From an uncultured Paracoccaceae bacterium (GTDB lineage Bacteria > Pseudomonadota > Alphaproteobacteria > Rhodobacterales > Rhodobacteraceae): 44,121 nucleotides of DNA. A program made the position numbers and the translations under genes. The stretch lies in assembly GCA_938092015.1 (NCBI GenBank), contig CALKOT010000035.1:1-44121 (forward strand). The letters run 5' to 3'. How positions within the stretch are numbered: the first letter of the stretch is position 1; each line of letters begins with the position of its first letter. The notes under the pieces are model-generated. The model had not been told where the DNA came from. It searched no databases and worked only from the letters and a program-made list of their open reading frames with translations. Shown in pieces: positions 27,379 to 36,296 of the stretch.

Positions 27379-28479
27379 ATGAAATCTGATCCAAAACATG
27401 ATGACGAACGCGGTCTGGACCGTCGCGGTTTTCTGGCTGCTGCGGCTGGTGTCGCTGGGTTGACGGCTATGGCCCCGGACGCGTTTGCGCGGAACTTTGG
27501 TTCGAATGCAGAACCCGTTCGTTACTCTGACCCTGACATCATCGCCCACGATCCTCGCTTTAAGGCCAAGCTTGGCAACACACCGATACGGCGCAGATAT
27601 ACAGGTACTTTGTGGGCGGAAGGCCCGGCCTGGAACGGCGTCGGCCGCTATCTGATCTGGTCGGACATTCCTAGCAACGAGCAACTTTGCCTGATTAAAG
27701 AGGATGGTCATGTCTCACGCCGGTTCCGCTCACCTTCAGGCAACTCAAACGGCAATACGTTTGATTTCAGCGGTCGGCAGATATCCTGTGAACATGGCAA
27801 TCGTCGCGTTGTGCGGTATGAATACGATGGGTCGCAGACTGTGCTGGCTGACGCCTTTGAGAACGAAGGTTTTAACGCCCCGAACGATGCTGTCGTTCAT
27901 CCAAATGACGGCTCTATTTGGTTCACTGATCCCGGTTATGGCGGGCTGATGAACTATGAAGGTGAACGGCTTGATACCGGATCGCCACAGCCCATTCGGA
28001 AAGAGGCTGTCTATCGTATTGACGGTCAGACGGGCGCGATCACGAAGGTTACCGATGCGCCCTTCAAGCCAAATGGGCTGTGCTTTAGCCATGATTACAA
28101 ACTGCTCTACATCGCCGATACAGGCGTGTCGCATTACCCGGACGCGAAAAGTCAGATTTGGGTCGCTGATGTCGATGGCGCGACGTTGAAGAATGAAAGG
28201 ACGTTCACGTCCATGACTTTCGGCGGCAAAACCGGCTTTGCTGACGGCATTCGCTGCGACGAGGATGGCAACATTTGGTCATCAGCTGGCTGGGTTGGCG
28301 ATGGCTATGACGGCGTCTTTGTTTTTGCGCCAAATGGCGACCGGATCGGCTAGATCCGCTTACCTGAGATTTGCTCAAACGTCTGTTTTGGCGGTACCAA
28401 GCGGAATGAACTGTTCATGACAGCCAGCCAGTCGCTTTACTCAGTGTTTGTTGAGACCACTGGCGCGCATATCACCTGA
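27379..28479 (+). pseudogene. Tat-exported SMP-30/gluconolactonase-like protein, interrupted by in-frame TAG at 28351
   Basis: Secreted SMP-30/LRE-family six-bladed propeller (lactonase-like, metal-dependent hydrolase fold). The ATG at 27379 has GGGAGA upstream and starts a twin-arginine signal (LDRRGFLAAAAGVAG). Family blocks: TLWAEGPAWNGVGRYLIWSD, NGNTFDFSGRQISCEHGNRR, EGFNAPNDAVVHPNDGSIWF, KPNGLCFSHD and FADGIRCDEDGNIW. After GDRIG a TAG stops translation, yet the same frame continues as IRLPEICSNVCFGG ... LFMTASQSLYSVFVETTG to TGA at 28477, which is the normal family C-terminus. The intact protein would be 366 residues; as written 324 are made and the last blade is lost. AAG to TAG is the simplest origin. 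Confidence 0.85.
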
Positions 28480-28524
28480 TCTCTGACACCGCCCGTTGGG
28501 CTTATTGGGCGAGCGAAATGGTAG

Positions 28525-28554
28525 AGGCGGCCTCGCGATGAGGCCGCCTTTTGT
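28525..28554 (+). terminator. Terminator after the SMP-30 gene
   Basis: 10-bp arms AGGCGGCCTC / GAGGCCGCCT with loop gcgat, then TTTTGTT on the plus strand. Confidence 0.85.
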
Positions 28555-28588
28555 TATTGGATCGGCAGGGACAGTAACCCGCAGAAGG

Positions 28589-29344
28589 TTAGGAGTTTGC
28601 GTCCGCAAGCGCCCGCGCCAGTTTTTGGTGCGATAGGTACGAGAGCGGTAGTGAAACCAGATACATCAGGTTTGCCGCAATCAAGGTTGGCCAGGGATAC
28701 GTCATCAGGCAGATGATCAGAATGCTGGTGAGAGTGATCACCACCGGGAAATGAGCCCGGCCAATAGATACGTGCTTGATTGAGAACGTCGGCACCGTAC
28801 TGACCGCGAGCAATCCAACGAAGATCATGTAAATCGCCTGAAAGACCGGCCAGTCCGTAGTGCTAAAGCCATGCAATTGCGCGAAAACTGGCATCAGCGC
28901 CAAAGAACCTAGGGCAGGGGCGGGGACGCCGACAAAGTAGTCGTTGCCGCTATCATATGTCGTCTCAGTCTTCACCGAGATGTTGAACCGGGCAAGGCGT
29001 AGCGCGCAACAGATAGCCATGATCATTGCGGCCATCCAACCCAGATTGGCGTGATCTGTCCCTAGGAAGAAGGTGTAGTAAAGCAGAATACCGGGTGCGA
29101 TTCCGAAGTTGAAGAAATCGGCCAGCGTATCCAGTTCGGCCCCAAAAGGACTGGCCGTGTCCAGAAAGCGGGCGAGTTTGCCATCAGCCGCATCGAGTAC
29201 GGCGGCGAGAAGGATACAGTACAATGCCGCTTCCAACCTGCCATCGAAGGTCATGCGCAAGGATGTGAGGCCAGCGCAGATCGCCAGAACGGTCACGATG
29301 CTGGGCAAGATGTGGCGCAGCGTGATGGTGTTTTGCTTGGTCAT
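28589..29344 (-). CDS. pssA: CDP-diacylglycerol-serine O-phosphatidyltransferase
   Basis: Membrane enzyme of 251 residues making phosphatidylserine from CDP-diacylglycerol and L-serine. The CDP-alcohol phosphotransferase motif D-x2-DG-x2-AR-x8-G-x3-D-x3-D is complete: [13 protein letters not shown], then [15 protein letters not shown]. About eight hydrophobic helices follow in the Bacillus-type (type II) arrangement. Its ATG overlaps the psd stop (ATGA), so both steps of phosphatidylethanolamine synthesis are coupled. Confidence 0.95.
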   Translation of the reverse strand: MTKQNTITLRHILPSIVTVLAICAGLTSLRMTFDGRLEAALYCILLAAVLDAADGKLARFLDTASPFGAELDTLADFFNFGIAPGILLYYTFFLGTDHANLGWMAAMIMAICCALRLARFNISVKTETTYDSGNDYFVGVPAPALGSLALMPVFAQLHGFSTTDWPVFQAIYMIFVGLLAVSTVPTFSIKHVSIGRAHFPVVITLTSILIICLMTYPWPTLIAANLMYLVSLPLSYLSHQKLARALADANS

Positions 29345-30033
29345 ACTGGCAGCCCCGATTGGTTAGGTTGCGGCGTCTTCAGATCCGCCAGAATTGTCTC
29401 GCCCGCAACGGCAGTTTGGCCAACTGCGACCAGCGATGCAACGCCTTTGGGAAGATAGATGTCAAGGCGGCTGCCAAACCGGATCAGTCCAAACCGGTGG
29501 CCAACGCCAATACTATCGCCGGGCTTCACGAAGCACACTATGCGGCGCGCAACGAGGCCAGCGATCTGCACAACGCCAATGCGGACGCCGTCTTCAGTCT
29601 CAATCGCCAGACCGTTGCGTTCATTATGTTCGCTTGCCTTGTCGAGCGAGGCGTTGAGGAATTTCCCGTGGTGATAGGCTATGTCAGTAACCGTCCCGGC
29701 AATCGGCGCTCGATTCACATGGCAGTTGAAGACGTTCATGAACACAGAAACGCGCTGCAATGGTTGGTCGCCAAGCCCCAGCTCTTGTGGGGGAACAACG
29801 TCTTCGATTAACGACACGACACCATCTGCGGGTGAGATGACCAAGCCTTCCTGCTGAGGAATGACGCGAACCGGGTCGCGGAAAAAGTAGTAACACCATA
29901 CTGTTAAGCCACAACCAATCCAGAACAGAGGGCCCCAGATCAACGCTAGAACGACAGATATCGCTGCAAAGATCGCCACGAACTTTCTGCCTTCCCGATG
30001 CATCGGGACTGCAACAATCTTGAGCATGTTCAT
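29341..30033 (-). CDS. psd: Phosphatidylserine decarboxylase proenzyme (short form)
   Basis: Pyruvoyl-dependent decarboxylase of 230 residues producing phosphatidylethanolamine. Two N-terminal membrane helices (about 18-50), a conserved [13 protein letters not shown] block, [18 protein letters not shown] and the self-cleavage Gly-Ser in [11 protein letters not shown] near residue 195; cleavage there yields the pyruvoyl alpha subunit. This is the short archaeal/alphaproteobacterial form. The ribosome site before 30033 is weak; an ATG two codons later (30027) is possible. First gene of the psd-pssA operon. Confidence 0.95.
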   Translation of the reverse strand: MNMLKIVAVPMHREGRKFVAIFAAISVVLALIWGPLFWIGCGLTVWCYYFFRDPVRVIPQQEGLVISPADGVVSLIEDVVPPQELGLGDQPLQRVSVFMNVFNCHVNRAPIAGTVTDIAYHHGKFLNASLDKASEHNERNGLAIETEDGVRIGVVQIAGLVARRIVCFVKPGDSIGVGHRFGLIRFGSRLDIYLPKGVASLVAVGQTAVAGETILADLKTPQPNQSGLPV

Positions 30034-30304
30034 CGGTGATCTTTCACAAAATTGGTTAACGTTTTGCTAAACGTGATGTGCTGTCCGACAAGCCCCCACA
30101 CCCGGAACCATGTATCAACACCGCCTAACCTGTCTGGGCGCTTAGCGAAAGCGAAGTTTGCAGGAACGTGATCATTCGATAATGCGCTGGCAGTCAGGTA
30201 ACGTGAGGACTGCCCGGCGTTTGGCTGGTTTTTGCGTCGATCTTGCCCGTTGATTCCGGTCCAAACAGGCCTTCTTTGTGCCCTCTCGATTGCCAGGTGT
30301 CTGG

Positions 30305-31324
30305 TTACGGCGTCAATCGCCGATAGGTTCCCGGCGTCATATTTGTCCACTGCTTGAAGGCGCGGTGGAAGTTCGCTGCAGAGGCGAACCCCAGGTCCTG
30401 AGAGATCGCTTCAATGCTTTTTCCCCCAAGCTCAAGGTCGCGAATGGCTATGTCGCGACGAAGGCCATCCTTGATTGTCCGAAAGGACGCACCGTCTCGA
30501 TCCAACCGCCGGATCAGGGTGCGAGGCGACATATTGAGGGCTTTAGCTGCGCCATCTAAGTGGAGGGTCAGATGATCTGATTGCAGCAGCATCTCTCGCA
30601 CCTGAAGGGGCAGGGCGTGTTCGCGGTAGGTCGTGAAGATCCAGTCACGCGGGGCTCGTTTCAGAAATTCCCGCATATCGACCTCACTACGGGCCATCGG
30701 CGTATCATCCAGGGGACTGCCAAACTCTATGGAAGATTGCATCTGCCCAAACCTGATCTGAGCAGGGAACAGAATTGGATAATCTTCAGCAAACTCTGGC
30801 TGCTGGAAGGCGAAACGCACTTCGCTGAGTATTAGCTCCCGTCCTGCCAACCATGATGCAACGCCGTGCGCGAGTTTCAGCATAAGCATATGCCCGAACC
30901 GGTTTACAGGGCGGCCATCACGCGGTGACAGAGATATGCGCAGCCGATTGTCAGTGCTATCCAGCGAAAGGCTGTAATCATCCAGCAACAAGTTCCAAAA
31001 CGTCGTGAAACGGTACAGCGAGGCAGATAGCGACGACGCATGGCGCGTTGAAGTGCAAAGGTGTTTTAGCGCCCCTGGCCTGAAAGGGCGGCTCCACAAT
31101 CCCATCATCTCATCACTGGTTTGAACGGCAACTACCTGATAGAGAGGATCAATTTGGTCGTGGGTGATACGTTCCATTGAAGTGGCGGCGCTGGAAAGCC
31201 CCGCCTGTTCCAAAAAGTCGGCGAACTGTTGTGGCGGGCAAAAGGCGCGCAGTGCAGCCAGCCAGTCATCAATGAAAGCGCGGGACACCGTGGGTAATAT
31301 CTGCGCCTGAGATGTCGAAGCCAT
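30305..31324 (-). CDS. AraC-family transcriptional regulator with arabinose-binding-like N-domain
   Basis: 339-residue regulator. The N-terminal half (about 20-200) is the variable effector domain common in OruR/ArgR-like AraC proteins; the C-terminal half is the double helix-turn-helix (LDGAAKALNMSPRTLIRRL and AISQDLGFASAANFHRAFKQWT, ending MTPGTYRRLTP). I use the ATG at 31324; the frame is open to 31507, but the extra 61 residues have no domain character. No clear Shine-Dalgarno is present at either. It is divergent from the crotonase gene, which it probably controls. Confidence 0.85.
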   Translation of the reverse strand: MASTSQAQILPTVSRAFIDDWLAALRAFCPPQQFADFLEQAGLSSAATSMERITHDQIDPLYQVVAVQTSDEMMGLWSRPFRPGALKHLCTSTRHASSLSASLYRFTTFWNLLLDDYSLSLDSTDNRLRISLSPRDGRPVNRFGHMLMLKLAHGVASWLAGRELILSEVRFAFQQPEFAEDYPILFPAQIRFGQMQSSIEFGSPLDDTPMARSEVDMREFLKRAPRDWIFTTYREHALPLQVREMLLQSDHLTLHLDGAAKALNMSPRTLIRRLDRDGASFRTIKDGLRRDIAIRDLELGGKSIEAISQDLGFASAANFHRAFKQWTNMTPGTYRRLTP

Positions 31325-31453
31325 GTTGAAGGTACGCGCCAAGAGTTGGCAGTTTTTGCAATTTGATAGTCTGTTTTGGCGATTGCTGGCCCGGTATGCG
31401 ATGGATATCTGGCGGTAATCGAAAGCATCATACTCAAATCCAAGGGTTAGACC

Positions 31454-32260
31454 ATGACAGTAAAGATCGATCCCGCGCATTTTTCGAACTTGGCGGTTGA
31501 GCCGCAAAATGACGGTATATGGATTGTGACCCTGAACCGGCCAGGTAAGCGCAATGCATTAAACATTGAGACGATTGAGGAACTGGTGGCTTTTTTCTCA
31601 GTTGCGCCGCGGGCTGGCGTCAAAGCAGTGGTTTTGGCTGGTGCGGGCGACCATTTCTGCGCTGGTTTGGACTTGATCGAGCATCATGACGAAGATCGCA
31701 GCTCGGCTGATTTCATGCATGTCTGTTTGCGGTGGCATGAAGCGTTCAATAAGATGGAATATGGTGGCGTCCCGGTGATTGCCGCTTTGCAGGGCGCCGT
31801 GGTTGGCGGGGGTCTTGAATTGGCAAGCTCCGCTCATGTCCGGGTAATGGATCGCAGTGCCTATTTTGCCCTGCCAGAAGGCCAGCGCGGTCTTTTCACT
31901 GGCGGTGGCGCAACGATCCGCGTGACGGATCTGGTCGGAAAATCGCGAATGATCGACATGATGCTGACCGGGCGCGTCTATCAGGGGGACGAAGCAATGA
32001 ATGTCGGCCTGGCCCAGTACATGACAGATGGATCCAGTTTCGACATGGCGATGGAGCTGGCCAGCAAAGTTGCGCAGAACCTGCCTTTGTCGAACTTCGC
32101 CATTTGTTCAGCGGCCTGCCATATGCAGAATATGTAGGCGATGGACGCAGCCTATGCTGAAGCGGTGGTCGCAGGCGTCGTAAACACCCAGCCGGACGCC
32201 CGCGCACGACTGGCCGCTTTCGCTGACAAAAGCGCGGCTCGGGTCCGGCCAAATAGGTAG
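31454..32260 (+). pseudogene. Crotonase / enoyl-CoA hydratase family protein, interrupted by in-frame TAG at 32135
   Basis: Acyl-CoA-handling enzyme of the crotonase superfamily. AAGGG seven bases upstream supports the ATG. Oxyanion-hole regions are visible: [15 protein letters not shown] and [18 protein letters not shown], followed by [18 protein letters not shown]. After HMQNM a TAG ends the frame, but the same frame continues [18 protein letters not shown] through [19 protein letters not shown] to a second TAG at 32258, matching the helical C-terminal part expected of the family. TCG to TAG would explain it. As written the product is 227 residues and lacks the C-terminal trimerisation helices; the intact one would be 268. 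Substrate unknown; beta-oxidation-like context. Confidence 0.83.
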
Positions 32261-32271
32261 CGCTTGGAAAG

Positions 32272-32297
32272 AAAAAGGCCGCCCGATCTGGGTGGCC
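32272..32297 (-). terminator. Terminator of the RTX-like gene
   Basis: GGCCGCCC / GGGTGGCC stem with loop GATCT or its complement and a T5 run on the minus strand, 26 bases beyond the stop of the RTX-like gene. Confidence 0.8.
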
Positions 32298-32323
32298 TCT
32301 GAGGCCTGCAGATCACCAGTCGG

Positions 32324-33403
32324 TTAAAAGAGGAAGTCACCCTCGCTGAGGTCTGAAATCGAGGTGTTCTCAAACGTTACCTCAGACGTCGCTGTAACTT
32401 CCAGGATCAGATCGTCGTCAGCCTCTTTGACATGGTTAGCCAGAAGATCGTTGAAATCTTCGATGGCCCGCGCCCGAGACAGGTCGATCTTGTCAATGCC
32501 CGCTTTGAAATCGCGAACGACGTCGTCACCAGCATTGTTGCGAAACGCAAATGTATCTCTGCCGCCACCACCGATCAGCAGGTCTGCGCCACCGCCGCCA
32601 TCGATAAGATCACGGCCGCCATTGCCGCGAACGACATCTTCGCCGCCGCCTGCCTTTATCGTGTCCCGGCCACCGCCAGCGGTTATCTGATCGCTGCGTC
32701 CGCCGCCTTTTATTGAATCATTGCCGCTTTGACCGATGAGAGTGTCTTCTCCAGCGCCGCCATTAATGCTGTCAGCGCCACGACCGCCGTTGATCTGATC
32801 ACCGCCGGCTTGCCCATTGATCGTGTCGTCGCCTGAGCCGCCAAGCGCGGTGTCATTTCCCCCTGCAAGCAACTGGAAATCGTCACCGTCGCCACCATCG
32901 CTGTCATCATCGCCAGCCCCGGCGAAGATTGAATCGTTTCCTGCGCCGCCAATGATCATGTCGTCGCCGCCATCGGCGATCAGGGAATCGTTCCCACCGC
33001 GACCTTCAATAAGGTCGTCGCCGCCATAGCTTCGTATCTTGTCATCGCCCTGGCTTCCCAGGTATTCGTCGGCGCCTTGCCCCACAAGCCTGACGATATT
33101 GTCGAAATCACCATCAAGAGCGTTCGCCACCTGCATAACACCTGCATCAAACTGGTCGAAGGTGTAGCTTTCTTCGCCATCGTTGAAGATCAGCTCAATG
33201 GCGGATATCCGCCCCGACGTTCCGTTCGTAAGGTCGCTGCCACGCAGAATGGTGTCGAGGCTGAAGAAATCGCCTTCAAAAATGATCGATCCATTTTCGA
33301 ACGAGAATGCTGAAGCGGATCTTTTAAGCGTACCGAAATCAAGGATGGTTCCGAAGCCTTCATTCGTGATGTTGAGGGGGATTGTTGATCGAAGACGCGC
33401 CAT
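32324..33403 (-). CDS. RTX-type calcium-binding protein
   Basis: 359-residue acidic protein. The N-terminal third (1-110) is a beta-rich region with no recognised domain. From about residue 110 to 290 it carries roughly 15 copies of the nonapeptide GGxGxDx(U)x (for example GGAGNDSIF, GGSGDDTIN, GGGGRDTFA), forming a Ca-binding parallel beta-roll. The end (KAGIDKIDLSRARAIEDF ... SEGDFLF) resembles the C-terminal signal region of type I secreted RTX proteins. No N-terminal signal peptide, consistent with type I secretion, but no exporter genes are nearby. Likely a secreted or surface protein of unknown activity. Confidence 0.85.
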   Translation of the reverse strand: MARLRSTIPLNITNEGFGTILDFGTLKRSASAFSFENGSIIFEGDFFSLDTILRGSDLTNGTSGRISAIELIFNDGEESYTFDQFDAGVMQVANALDGDFDNIVRLVGQGADEYLGSQGDDKIRSYGGDDLIEGRGGNDSLIADGGDDMIIGGAGNDSIFAGAGDDDSDGGDGDDFQLLAGGNDTALGGSGDDTINGQAGGDQINGGRGADSINGGAGEDTLIGQSGNDSIKGGGRSDQITAGGGRDTIKAGGGEDVVRGNGGRDLIDGGGGADLLIGGGGRDTFAFRNNAGDDVVRDFKAGIDKIDLSRARAIEDFNDLLANHVKEADDDLILEVTATSEVTFENTSISDLSEGDFLF

Positions 33404-33586
33404 TTGAAATCACTTTGCTAATATTTTGCCAATTTGTGTGAAGTTTAGATGACGGGGGGGCCTTGAAAACCCAATTCTATCGACCGCTACATCAACTTTT
33501 GGCATGTAGACAGCTGTGCGCAACCAACCCCTTGGCGGTAAGCAGTGAATTGGTTGTTGAGAACTTTGTTATGCGTTGCACCATAG

Positions 33587-33614
33587 AAAAAGGGCCGCCC
33601 AATCTGAGCGGCCC
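33587..33614 (-). terminator. Terminator of the rpsF-rpsR-rplI operon
   Basis: GGGCCGC / GCGGCCC stem followed by TTTTT on the minus strand, 25 bases past the rplI stop. Confidence 0.85.
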
Positions 33615-33639
33615 TTCTAAATCTTGCTGATCGATATGA

Positions 33640-34275
33640 TCAGACGCGAGGCTGTTCGTCATCCTCAGCAGGGGTGTCTTCGATGATGCCTTCTTCGACG
33701 GCGCCTTCTATAGCGCCCTCTGCATCACCTTCGTCTTCAAAGAGCTCAGCGACGTCAAACGCGTCGGCGGCTTCTTCTTCAGCGCGAAGTTCCTGGATGG
33801 ATTTGCCCTGTGCCTGCAGTTCAGCTTCGTCCTGCGACCGTGCGACGTTCACTTCGATCTGCGCGGAAACTTCCGGGTGCAGAATGACGCGAATGTCGTG
33901 TATGCCCAGCTCTTTCACTGGCTTGTCCAGAACAACCTGAGCGCGGGAGATGGCGAAACCGCCTTCGGTCGCCATTTCAGAGATGTCGCGGCTGTTGACC
34001 GAACCATAAAGCGCGCCAGCGTCAGACGCGGAACGGATCGCAATAAACTGCTGACCGTTCATTTTGTCTGCAACTGCCTCTGCTTCTTTCTTTAGCTCAA
34101 GGTTACGTGCTTCCAGGTGAACCTTTTCCGCTTCGAAGCGGGCGAGGTTGCCTTTGGTTGCGCGCAGGGCCTTGCCCTTTGGCAGAAGAAAGTTGCGGCC
34201 GTAACCGTCTTTGACGGAGACGACATCGCCCATCTGGCCGAGTTTTTCGACGCGTTCGAGAAGTACGACTTCCAT
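33640..34275 (-). CDS. rplI: 50S ribosomal protein L9
   Basis: Binds 23S rRNA near the L1 stalk. The N-terminal domain is standard ([36 protein letters not shown]), then the connecting helix and C-terminal domain ([13 protein letters not shown] ... [20 protein letters not shown]). At 211 residues it is clearly longer than the usual about 150: about 60 extra residues form a strongly acidic tail (for example [20 protein letters not shown]). Such tails occur in some alphaproteobacteria. GGGAG seven bases upstream supports the start. Last gene of the S6-S18-L9 operon. Confidence 0.97.
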   Translation of the reverse strand: MEVVLLERVEKLGQMGDVVSVKDGYGRNFLLPKGKALRATKGNLARFEAEKVHLEARNLELKKEAEAVADKMNGQQFIAIRSASDAGALYGSVNSRDISEMATEGGFAISRAQVVLDKPVKELGIHDIRVILHPEVSAQIEVNVARSQDEAELQAQGKSIQELRAEEEAADAFDVAELFEDEGDAEGAIEGAVEEGIIEDTPAEDDEQPRV

Positions 34276-34287
34276 GTCTAAACTCCC

Positions 34288-34515
34288 TTACTTGATCGCG
34301 TAGGGAAGAAGGGCGAGGAACCGGGCGCGTTTGATGGCGCGGGACAGTTCACGCTGCTTCTTTGCCGAAACGGCGGTGATGCGGCTTGGGACGATCTTGC
34401 CACGCTCAGAGATGTAGCGCTGCAGCAGTTTCACGTCTTTGTAGTCGATTGCAGGTGCGTCCGAGCCCGAGAATGGGCAGGATTTCCGGCGGCGGAAGAA
34501 TGGTTTGCGAGCCAT
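34288..34515 (-). CDS. rpsR: 30S ribosomal protein S18
   Basis: 75-residue S18, binding the platform of the 30S subunit with S6. Begins [16 protein letters not shown] and contains the conserved [20 protein letters not shown] and [20 protein letters not shown]. It starts four bases after rpsF, with an AGGA site overlapping the rpsF stop. Confidence 0.98.
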   Translation of the reverse strand: MARKPFFRRRKSCPFSGSDAPAIDYKDVKLLQRYISERGKIVPSRITAVSAKKQRELSRAIKRARFLALLPYAIK

Positions 34516-34518
34516 GGA

Positions 34519-34899
34519 TTAATCCTCCCGACGTGGTGGACGTGGGCCGCGGCCCCGGTTGCGTTCGTCGCGGGCGGCCTTGGCGCGGATAATCGTGCTT
34601 TCGCCTTCTTCGTGCTCATCAACCTTGATGGTCATCACGCGCATGACGTCGTCATGAAGGCGCATCAGGCGCTCCATTTCGGCGACAGCGGCAGATGGTG
34701 CGTCTGAGCGAAGAAAGGCGTAGTGGCCTTTGCGGTTTTTGTTGATTTTGAAAGCCATGGAGCGGAGACCCCAGTATTCAAAGCTTGCGACGTCGCCGCC
34801 GTTGTCTTTGAGAACCTGGGAAAAGTGCTCGATGAGGCCTTCGGCCTGCGCGTTGGAAATGTCCTGACGCGCAATGAAAACATGCTCATAAAGAGCCAT
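34519..34899 (-). CDS. rpsF: 30S ribosomal protein S6
   Basis: 126-residue S6, partner of S18. The start at 34899 (MALYEHVFIARQD) matches the family; the frame is open to 34911 but the extra four residues are not conserved. Contains EYWGLRSMAFKINKNRKGHY and the C-terminal Arg-rich tail (RDERNRGRGPRPPRRED). First gene of rpsF-rpsR-rplI. A TTTCAC-AT-GTGAAA palindrome lies about 246 bases upstream. Confidence 0.97.
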   Translation of the reverse strand: MALYEHVFIARQDISNAQAEGLIEHFSQVLKDNGGDVASFEYWGLRSMAFKINKNRKGHYAFLRSDAPSAAVAEMERLMRLHDDVMRVMTIKVDEHEEGESTIIRAKAARDERNRGRGPRPPRRED

Positions 34900-35144
34900 A
34901 TTCATCACCATTATTTAGCGCGCTTCAAAATACGGGGGCTATGTCCCTCGGTCCCGTATACGAGTGGCGGCGCGGTCAATGTCTTCGAGAGACCGCGCCT
35001 TTTAGATTCGGAGAGGGGATATGGCAACACTTATTGCCCCGCGTCCAATCCAACTGCGCGACTATTGGCGATTAAGGTTGTTCAGTGCGTCTCAGGCATC
35101 AGTTCTAGGCCGTGCTTTGCAAGTCGTTCGGGATTAACTGAATA

Positions 35145-35162
35145 GCTTTCACATGTGAAAGG
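35145..35162. promoter_or_regulatory. Palindromic operator candidate CTTTCAC-AT-GTGAAAG
   Basis: 16-bp perfect palindrome (35146-35161) sharing the core TTTCAC-NN-GTGAAA with the sites at 22849 and 25557. It lies upstream of the rpsF operon. Confidence 0.5.
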
Positions 35163-35252
35163 AAACTTAAGTCTTTGATATATATATATTATCAGTGTAT
35201 CTGCCGCAATTTGTTCACCCAATATTTCCATTTCTTGATTGCCGATACGATG

Positions 35253-35281
35253 CGCTTCAGCACGCCCGGCGCGCTGAAGCG
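35253..35281. repeat. Perfect inverted repeat 1
   Basis: CGCTTCAGC / GCTGAAGCG with an 11-base G+C-rich loop. On the minus strand it lies beyond the desaturase stop, but no T-run follows. Confidence 0.6.
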
Positions 35282-35297
35282 AACCTCAGATCTTGTC

Positions 35298-35329
35298 GCA
35301 GCGAATTTCTATATCCCAACATTCGCTGC
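35298..35329. repeat. Perfect inverted repeat 2
   Basis: GCAGCGAAT / ATTCGCTGC with a 14-base loop. It is the first structure after the desaturase stop on the minus strand and may, with the adjacent repeat, form the 3' end of that transcript or a separate small RNA. Confidence 0.6.
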
Positions 35330-35391
35330 GTAGTTCGCCAGATGCGTTTGATACGCGACTTTGAGATTCGGTGATTAGACATCGATAGGGT

Positions 35392-36189
35392 TTAGACGGG
35401 GTTTGCCGTCATCCGTTGCTGTCCAACTGTGGCGCGGAACCGCGCATGGTATTCGGGATGTTCAGTCCCCATCCAGCGGTCCCACCATGCGAAATAAAGG
35501 CCAAAGTTCCGACCTGCGTGCTCATGGTGCATGTCGTGGTGAGTCACGGTTGGCAGCCAGTCCAGCAAAGGGCGGCCGTCACGACGGGCCGGGAAGACCT
35601 CGTAGCCGCAATGGCCGATGGCGTTGCGCAGCATCATGTGGACCGCGAAGGTAAGCAGCGCGATCGGATGCGCAGGTATCACCAGAAGGATCAGCGGGAA
35701 ATAGACAGCGTTCACCAGCGCCTCGCTGGCGTCAAAGGAATAGGACGTGAACGGCGTTGGGTTGTGCGACTTGTGATGGCGGCTGTGGAACTATCGAAAC
35801 AGGCGCGGCCTGTGGATCAGCCAGTGCGACCAGTAAAACCAGGCATCGTGCGCGACGATCAGGATGATGGTTGAGACGATCAGCCAGATGACGCCGTAGT
35901 CTTCGATGCTGGTGTAGATAGGGATGATCCCGGCGTTGGCGCCAACGCCGATAAGCGTGCCTATGCCCGCAAAAATCAGCACGGTTCTAAGTGAACAAGC
36001 GATTTCGACCAGAATTTGACTGGCGAACGGTGTTTTGGGCCGAATTTTTCGGTTTGCGAGAATACCGGACAGGGCGAGGTTGACGATCACGTAGACACCG
36101 CCTGCGCCGACGGCATAGCGAATGAAATCAGATGCCAAAACTGTTGGGTAGCGGTCAGAAAAAGCGACGAGAAAGTCACTGAAGCACAT
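35392..36189 (-). pseudogene. Sterol desaturase / fatty-acid hydroxylase family protein, interrupted by in-frame TAG at 35791
   Basis: Di-iron membrane oxygenase family (FA_hydroxylase). The joined frame gives 264 residues plus the interrupted codon. N-terminal helices (RYAVGAGGVYVIVNLALSG, TVLIFAGIGTLIGVGANAG, VIWLIVSTIILIVAHDAWFY) lead to His box 1 in HDAWFYWSHWLIHRP. A TAG follows PRLFR, and the same frame resumes FHSRHHKSHNPTPFTSYSF (His box 2) and THHDMHHEHAGRNFGLYF (His box 3). The break thus falls between metal-binding boxes: the truncated 132-residue product could not be active. AAG or CAG to TAG is the likely change. No good Shine-Dalgarno before 36189. It follows the membrane-AraC gene on the same strand. 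Confidence 0.85.
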
Positions 36190-36296
36190 TGGGAATCTAC
36201 TGCAATTGAGTGCTGGAGACCGGTTTGGAGACTTTGATCGTGACCCTCTCGCCGAAACTGAAATTGGCGAGTGATTTCAGAAATCGGCGAGGGTTT

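Larger units (their letters stand above)
34900..35391. other. Gene-free region upstream of rpsF
   Basis: 492 bases without a credible coding sequence. It contains the palindrome at 35145-35162, an AT-rich run (gatatatatatattatc, near 35178) and two perfect 9-bp inverted repeats at 35253-35281 and 35298-35329. It should include the rpsF promoter, which I cannot place firmly. Confidence 0.5.

Noticed and set aside
32364-33029. Plus-strand frames opposite the RTX gene
   Set aside because: Repetitive Ser/Pro-rich translations are antisense images of the GGxGxD repeats.
34723-35145. 140-codon plus-strand frame opposite and upstream of rpsF
   Set aside because: Half overlaps rpsF in antisense and the rest has no protein-like composition.
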